DNA of 11,092 nucleotides from the NCBI GenBank assembly GCA_031267205.1, contig JAIRZN010000061.1, positions 1 through 11,092 of the forward strand, given 5' to 3'. Shown piece by piece: positions 7,443-11,092 of the stretch (its first letter is position 1; every line of letters begins with the position of its first letter). The notes under the pieces are model-generated. The model made no database searches. It worked only from the letters and a program-made list of their open reading frames with translations, and was not told where the DNA came from. Position numbers and translations under genes: made by a program. The DNA comes from Tannerellaceae bacterium (GTDB taxonomy: Bacteria; Bacteroidota; Bacteroidia; Bacteroidales; Tannerellaceae).

Positions 7443-8333
7443 TCAATACACGTATTCCGCTTCATTCAGGTAAGTGAAGCTTTCCTGTACGCTGGCAACA
7501 GGGTCGTTGTTGGTGTATTGTTCTACTTCCACGTACCAGTCTTTGATGTTGTTGGCTTTCATCTGTTCAAATATGGGCTTGAAGTCGATTTGCCCGCTTG
7601 CGCCGATTTCCTTTTCGTCTTTGATGTGAATGGCCTTGAACTGTGAAGGGCGTTGCCTGAGGTAGGCTACCGGGTCGCCTCCGCCTACGATGCACCAGTA
7701 GACGTCGAGTTCAAAGAACACATGGTTCGGACTTACATTGTCGAGCATAAAGTCGTAGATCAGGATGTCGTCTATCTTCTCAAATTCAAAGTTGTGATTG
7801 TGGTATCCGAAGGCGATGCTTGACGCTGCGGCTTTGTAGCCGACGGAGTTAAAGTAATCGCAATACATCTTGACGTCGTCAAGGGTATTTTTTTCGGCGG
7901 TTATCGGCAACCAGGGTTGTACGATGTACTTGGCGCCTATTTCATTGTGCGCGTCGATGGCCCTGTCCCACCATGCCATTACATCGGCCTCCGTATCCTT
8001 CGTGTACGTCTGGCTCAGGTGGGCGCTTGTAGTCTTCATACCCAGGTCGGCCACGATTTTCTTAAACTCCGAGGGAGCGAGTCCGTAGATTTTGCCGTCA
8101 TTGTAATCGGCCGTTTCGAGGTTCGTATAACCTATCTTGGATACCGTTTCCAGCACCTTCTGAATGCCGTCGTCCTTCACCATTTCGCGAAGCGAATACA
8201 ACTGGAGGCCAATCGTTTTAGTCGGCACGGCGGCCGTCGTTTTCCCGGCGCATGATGTAAGTAAGCGGGGAGCTACCATCCCACCGGCGAGCACGAGGGA
8301 GGCTTGTTTTAAAAAGTCACGTCTGTTTTGCAT
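7443..8333 (-). CDS. Tat-exported sugar phosphate isomerase/epimerase-like TIM-barrel lipoprotein
   Basis: This encodes 296 aa from the ATG at 8331-8333. A longer frame starts at 8372 but would run through the predicted promoter at 8370-8377 and displace the export signal, so I choose the inner start. Residues 4-9 (RRDFLK) form a twin-arginine motif, followed by a hydrophobic stretch and LLTSC (24-28), a plausible lipobox with Cys28. The mature protein is a xylose-isomerase-like TIM barrel: IGLQLYSLRE (41-50), YTNLETADY (69-77), TSAH (102-105), GYHNHNFEFE (176-185), FELDVYW (207-213), HIKDEKE (236-242) and YVEVEQY (267-273). Glu183, Asp210, His236 and Glu271 are the likely metal ligands. Enzymes of this group isomerise, epimerise or eliminate on sugars, often 3-keto-sugars in Bacteroidota glycan breakdown; the substrate here is unknown. 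It stands alone, flanked by a promoter and a hairpin. Confidence 0.9.
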   Translation of the reverse strand: MQNRRDFLKQASLVLAGGMVAPRLLTSCAGKTTAAVPTKTIGLQLYSLREMVKDDGIQKVLETVSKIGYTNLETADYNDGKIYGLAPSEFKKIVADLGMKTTSAHLSQTYTKDTEADVMAWWDRAIDAHNEIGAKYIVQPWLPITAEKNTLDDVKMYCDYFNSVGYKAAASSIAFGYHNHNFEFEKIDDILIYDFMLDNVSPNHVFFELDVYWCIVGGGDPVAYLRQRPSQFKAIHIKDEKEIGASGQIDFKPIFEQMKANNIKDWYVEVEQYTNNDPVASVQESFTYLNEAEYVY

Positions 8334-8369
8334 AATACTTGTAAAATTAAAGTTATTTGAGAATGAGCA

Positions 8370-8377
8370 CAAATATA
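8370..8377 (-). promoter_or_regulatory. Probable -7 element for the TIM-barrel gene
   Basis: On the minus strand this reads TATATTTG, matching TAnnTTTG. It is 36 bp upstream of the chosen start codon at 8331-8333, leaving a leader of about 30 nt. This supports the inner start over the longer frame. No clear -33 element is seen. Confidence 0.45.
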
Positions 8378-8425
8378 TGACTTAATTTAAACATTAGTTA
8401 CCTTCACTCCAAAAAATATTACATA

Positions 8426-9142
8426 ATGGAACTTATTACGCACATATACCATCCAAACTTCGTACCGGAGGTTGAATTTCCCGAAGGGGTCGACTAATTT
8501 TCAAAAGGGGTCGACTTATTTCCCAAAGGGGTCGACTAATTTCCGAAAGGGGTCGACTGATTTCCCAAAGGGGTCGACTAATTTTCCAAAGGGGTCGACT
8601 AATTTTCAAAAGGGGTCGACTGATTTCCGAAAGGGGTCGACTGATTTCCGAAAGGGGTCGACTGATTTCTCAAAGGGGTCGACTAATTTTCAAAAGGGGT
8701 CGACTAATTTCCGAAAGGGGTCGACTTATTTCCGAAAGGGGTCGACTTATTTCCCAAAGGGGTCGACTTATTTCCCAAAGGGGTCGACTTATTTCCCAAA
8801 GGGGTCGACTTGTTTCCCAAAGGGGTCGACTTGTTTCTCAAAGGGGTCGACTTATTTCCGAAAGGGGTCGACTAATTTCCCAAAGGGGTCGACTAATTTC
8901 CCGAAGGGGTCGAGACTTGTGCAAAAAAACAACCGCCCCGCACGATACCGTTCAGCGCCTGCGATATTCCTGGTGTCGGGAAAAAAGGTGGCGGGGAAAA
9001 GTATGTCGATCCGCTAAATCTTAACCTGCCGGCTGACGATGCGCGGGCAAAATATTATGTCGAAAAAAAAGGTGACAACTATGTTTCCTTCGACATGCTA
9101 CACCCTAAAGGGCTGAATGTCAAAGAAAGGATATACAATTAA
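8426..9142 (+). pseudogene. Small unrecognised gene interrupted by a 21-bp tandem repeat array
   Basis: ATG at 8426 opens MELITHIYHPNFVPEVEF..., and this frame meets TAA inside the first repeat unit (8494-8496), giving only 23 aa. After the array the same frame is open again from 8897 to TAA 9140-9142, 81 codons, with a coding-like composition and no ATG near its beginning. It includes GGGEKYVDPLNLNLPADD, ARAKYYVEKKGDNYVSFDML and HPKGLNVKERIYN. Removing 420 bp, exactly 20 repeat units, joins the halves into one uninterrupted 98-codon frame. I do not recognise the product. There is no signal peptide or membrane segment. The 5' piece is short, so its coding status is less certain than that of the 3' piece. 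Alternatives are a C-terminal remnant of a longer lost gene that happens to abut the array, or a gene read by an unusual mechanism. Confidence 0.5.
8475..8915 (+). repeat. Tandem array of 21 units, period exactly 21 bp
   Basis: Twenty-one head-to-tail units run from 8475 to 8915 with no indel. Each has an invariant core AAGGGGTCGACT containing the palindrome GTCGAC (the last unit ends GTCGAG). Variation is confined to two places: the first two bases of the unit (AA, TA, GA or TG before TTT) and the three bases after TT[T/C] (CCG, CAA, CCA, CGA, TCA). The first and last units share a CCG variant found in no internal unit. Two of three plus-strand frames are open through the array, one of them reading a heptapeptide F-[P/Q/R/S]-K-G-S-T-[N/Y/D/C]. 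The third, which is the frame of the flanking gene, has TAA or TGA wherever the next unit begins AA or GA. There are no spacers, so it is not CRISPR. Function is unknown. Confidence 0.97.
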
Positions 9143-9244
9143 GCATCCCTCCGCCAATTCTGCCGCCTCTGCGAAAAAGGGATACGGCACACCGCACAAA
9201 GCGCATATAATAAGGGATTTAATGGTGATGTGAAAAAACAAACT

Positions 9245-9274
9245 GTCTAATTTAAACGTTCGTTTAAAGTAGAC
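9245..9274. repeat. Palindrome copy 1 (30 bp, one mismatch)
   Basis: The arms are GTCTAATTTAAACG and CGTTTAAAGTAGAC around a central TT, with a single mismatch at position 6 of the left arm. It is 29/30 identical to the reverse complement of copy 2 at 9456-9485. The centre-to-centre distance is 211 bp. On the minus strand it is followed by a T-rich run (AGTTTGTTTTTT), so it could also act as a leftward terminator, although its stem is AT-rich. Confidence 0.85.
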
Positions 9275-9423
9275 AAAAATCAAGGTTGAACAAGGCGGCC
9301 GTTTTTTTGCGCCGCAATACCGGATTAAGCGTCGGGAAGGAGGCGGATATTTATCTATGTATTAGTATATAAAGATGGGGGAAACTGTTCCGTCGGATGG
9401 GTGCAAATATAAATTTTACACCG

Positions 9424-9454
9424 TTGATAGATCGCAGTTTTTGTGCTACATTTG
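9424..9454 (+). promoter_or_regulatory. Predicted promoter of the DUF6377 gene
   Basis: TTG at 9424-9426 (-33) is separated by 20 bp from TACATTTG at 9447-9454 (-7, full match to TAnnTTTG). Transcription would start close to 9460, within palindrome copy 2, leaving a leader of about 50 nt that begins in the palindrome. Operator overlap with +1 is therefore likely if the palindrome is a protein-binding site. Confidence 0.6.
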
Positions 9455-9455
9455 C

Positions 9456-9485
9456 GTCTACTTTAAACGAACGTTTAAAGTAGAC
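9456..9485. repeat. Palindrome copy 2 (30 bp, perfect), overlapping the predicted start of transcription
   Basis: The arms GTCTACTTTAAACG and CGTTTAAAGTAGAC are a perfect 14-bp inverted repeat around a central AA. It begins two bases after the -7 element. A symmetric site of this size at +1 is what one expects of an operator for a dimeric repressor (TetR-like operators often have a TTTAAACG...CGTTTAAA build). As RNA it would form a 5'-end hairpin. Both readings are inference. Confidence 0.9.
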
Positions 9486-9512
9486 AAAGCATGCTAACTA
9501 ATTAATATATAG

Positions 9513-11092
9513 ATGAAACTGTTGCTTTTAATTATAGCCGTACATTTAATGCCCATAACCGGTTTTGCCGCAGATAACAGCAGGGATTCCCTGTTGACGG
9601 AATTGGATAAGGTACTTTCCGAAGGTGAGTACTATATGAAGCAAAAGGAGGGCCGTATCGAAAGGCTTAAGATGCAATTGAGGCAGGAGTTGACGCATGA
9701 AAAGCAATACGAGCTTTGTTATAACATCATAGACGAATATAAAAGCTACATAAGCGATTCCGCGCTTGTCTATATAAATGACAATCTCCGCCGGGCTGCC
9801 GAAAACAATCAAGCGATATGGGAGATACAAACCAACCTGCAATATTCGTTCGTCCTCTCGTCTTCGGGATTGTTTGTGGAATCGAAGGACGTCATGGAGC
9901 GCATCAACAAGGAGCGTATCAAAAGGGAGCGCCTGAGTAACAAACTACTGGTCGAGTATTACAAATGCATGGAGATGCTATACGTAAACATCGAAATCTA
10001 CCAGGCGGGGAAAGGCATTTCTTCAGACCTGCCCAAGTTGATACGCACTTCCAGGGATTCCATCCTGTATTACCTGCCGGAAAATTCCTCGGAACGTTTG
10101 TTCTATAAGTTTCTAATCGTCAATTCGGAGGGCAACTACGCCGAGGCTATCGGGTACCTCGAAACATACCTGGCTACGCTATATCCGGGAACGCACGAGT
10201 ATGCCAAAAAGAATTACAACCTCTCCATCCTGTACCAGCAGTTGAACAATAGCGAACTGCAGGTGAAACACCTCATCATGGCCGTCATCTCCGACGTGAA
10301 GGACGCGGTGAAGGAAAACCGCGCCTTGCTGGATTTATCCATCTGGCTATACGAAAATAACAATATCGAGCGGGCGTTTAACTATATCCAGTACGCCCTC
10401 AATGACGCCAATTTCTATAACGCACGCTTCCGCTTCTTCGAGATCTCCAAGGCCTTGCCCATTATCACAAGCGCTTACAGGCAACTCAACGCGCGGCAAA
10501 ACCGGACGATGAAAACCGTCTTACTCGTCTTCGCCGTCCTTTTTATTGCTCTCCTTCTCTTGCTGCTTTACCTGCAAAGGCAAATGGCTGCGCTACGCCT
10601 GGCGCGCAAGGGCCTGAAGCAGACAAACAGCGAGTTGGAAGCAATGAACGGGGAGCTGAACAACCTGAACCGGAAACTCTCGGAAGCTAACCTTATAAAA
10701 GAAGAGTATGTAGGCTACTTCCTCGACCTCTGCTCCGGATATATCGCCAACTTGGAAGACTTCCGCAAGATGGTGAACAATAAGATCGCGGCCAGACGCT
10801 TCGACGAACTTATGCGTACAACGTCCTCCTATTCCGAGAAGGGAAATGAAATCAAAGGATTATATGCTAACTTTGACCGGGCTTTCCTGAAAATATATCC
10901 CGGATTTGTATCCTCCATCAACGGATTGCTAAAGGAAGAAGACCGTTTTGATACCCGCAGAGGCGATTTACTGAACACCGAACTCCGCGTCTTCGCCCTC
11001 ATACGGCTTGGCATTACGGACTCGTCCAAAATAGCCTCCTTCCTGCGCTGCTCCTTGCAGACGGTCTACAACTACCGGAGCAAAATCAAACG
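9513..11092 (+). CDS. DUF6377-type membrane-anchored regulator (3' truncated by the window)
   Basis: Start ATG is at 9513. The frame is open for 526 codons to the window end, so the C-terminus is missing. Residues 1-20 form a signal peptide (KLLLLIIAVHLMPITGFA). Residues of about 30-325 are helical repeats of TPR type (for example SERLFYKFLIVNSEGNYAEA, NLSILYQQLNNSELQVKHL), expected in the periplasm. One membrane span lies near 332-354 (VLLVFAVLFIALLLLLLYL). A coiled coil follows (about 356-395, ALRLARKGLKQTNSELEAMN), then a conserved cytoplasmic segment starting KEEYVGYFLDLCSGYI. The visible end, LRVFALIRLGITDSSKIA then FLRCSLQTVYNYRSKIK (about 490-526), is a LuxR/GerE-like helix-turn-helix. 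This order fits Bacteroidota DUF6377 proteins, one-component sensors that control nearby or distant genes. The signal and target genes are not visible. No Shine-Dalgarno sequence is seen. Confidence 0.88.
   Translation, partial: MKLLLLIIAVHLMPITGFAADNSRDSLLTELDKVLSEGEYYMKQKEGRIERLKMQLRQELTHEKQYELCYNIIDEYKSYISDSALVYINDNLRRAAENNQAIWEIQTNLQYSFVLSSSGLFVESKDVMERINKERIKRERLSNKLLVEYYKCMEMLYVNIEIYQAGKGISSDLPKLIRTSRDSILYYLPENSSERLFYKFLIVNSEGNYAEAIGYLETYLATLYPGTHEYAKKNYNLSILYQQLNNSELQVKHLIMAVISDVKDAVKENRALLDLSIWLYENNNIERAFNYIQYALNDANFYNARFRFFEISKALPIITSAYRQLNARQNRTMKTVLLVFAVLFIALLLLLLYLQRQMAALRLARKGLKQTNSELEAMNGELNNLNRKLSEANLIKEEYVGYFLDLCSGYIANLEDFRKMVNNKIAARRFDELMRTTSSYSEKGNEIKGLYANFDRAFLKIYPGFVSSINGLLKEEDRFDTRRGDLLNTELRVFALIRLGITDSSKIASFLRCSLQTVYNYRSKIK

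Larger units (their letters stand above)
9143..9512. other. Non-coding stretch between the broken gene and the DUF6377 gene
   Basis: This 370-bp interval has no convincing gene on either strand. It holds two 30-bp palindromes (9245-9274 and 9456-9485), a predicted promoter (9424-9454) and a short GC-rich stretch with a T-run near 9293-9316 (GGCGGCC, seven T, GCGCCGC) that could fold with the T-run in its loop. The remainder is AT-rich and featureless to my eye. Confidence 0.6.

Noticed and set aside
8475..8915. CRISPR array
   Set aside because: Units are contiguous with a 21-bp period and no unique spacers, and no cas genes are near.
8472..9017. 181-aa open frame of F-x-K-G-S-T heptapeptides on the plus strand
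   Set aside because: It starts only at a TTG immediately before the array, no ribosome site or promoter is seen, and its tail after the array runs against the clearly coding-like frame that ends at 9142. It is probably a by-product of a 21-bp period without stops in that frame.
9098..9283. 61-aa minus-strand open frame crossing palindrome copy 1
   Set aside because: No ATG start within the palindrome context, part of it is simply the translated palindrome (YFKRTFK), and it overlaps the end of the coding-like plus frame.
9293..9316. Intrinsic terminator from GGCGGCC followed by seven T
   Set aside because: The only good pairing places the T-run in the loop rather than after the stem, so it does not have terminator geometry.
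9375..9497. 40-aa plus-strand open frame between the palindromes
   Set aside because: It spans the predicted promoter and palindrome copy 2, and the same YFKRTFK string arises from the palindrome itself.
9546..9842. 98-aa minus-strand open frame
   Set aside because: It is antisense to the DUF6377-type gene, whose signal peptide and helical repeats are convincing.

Overview
The window reads as a chromosomal segment from a member of the Bacteroidota, most likely order Bacteroidales. The evidence is the repeated TAnnTTTG-type -7 promoter elements, the Bacteroidales-style LolA-like chaperone and Tat-exported TIM-barrel lipoprotein, a membrane regulator of the DUF6377 type, and a DUF3791/DUF3990 cassette. 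I cannot name the genus with confidence. Parabacteroides-like or Dysgonomonas-like relatives would fit.

Layout from left to right. (1) 1-195 is the C-terminal end of an AT-rich gene, possibly a DUF4221 or six-bladed beta-propeller protein. A structured non-coding stretch with a long imperfect hairpin follows. (2) 387-1310, minus strand, is a tightly overlapping three-gene cassette: DUF3791, then DUF3990 (ADP-ribosyltransferase-like), then a small acidic protein. It resembles a toxin-antitoxin or accessory module. (3) 1391-2925, plus strand, is a well-formed Bacteroidetes promoter followed by mlaE and mlaF, the permease and ATPase of an MCE-type lipid transporter, with no MCE (mlaD) gene beside them. 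(4) 2938-7307, minus strand, is an operon of a CNNM/CorC-family membrane protein, the DNA translocase ftsK and a LolA-like periplasmic lipoprotein chaperone. It pairs chromosome segregation with envelope biogenesis. (5) 7443-8333, minus strand, is a Tat-exported, probably lipidated sugar-isomerase-like TIM-barrel enzyme with its own promoter and a strong hairpin after its stop. (6) 8426-9142 is the most unusual part: exactly 21 tandem units of 21 bp lie inside what looks like a small 98-codon gene. Removing 20 units (420 bp) joins the two halves into one open frame, while the array as it stands puts in-frame stops into it. (7) 9143-9512 is non-coding and carries two 30-bp near-perfect palindromes 211 bp apart. 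The second sits at the predicted transcription start of the next gene. (8) 9513-11092, plus strand, is a DUF6377-type membrane-anchored regulator (signal peptide, helical repeats, one membrane span, coiled coil, C-terminal helix-turn-helix), cut off by the window end.

Regions 3 to 5 look like ordinary core genome. Region 2 and regions 6 to 8 are the accessory or regulatory parts that deserve attention. The main candidates for something undescribed are the gene-embedded 21-bp array and the paired palindromes that follow it. All family assignments come from reading motifs by eye; no database search was run.
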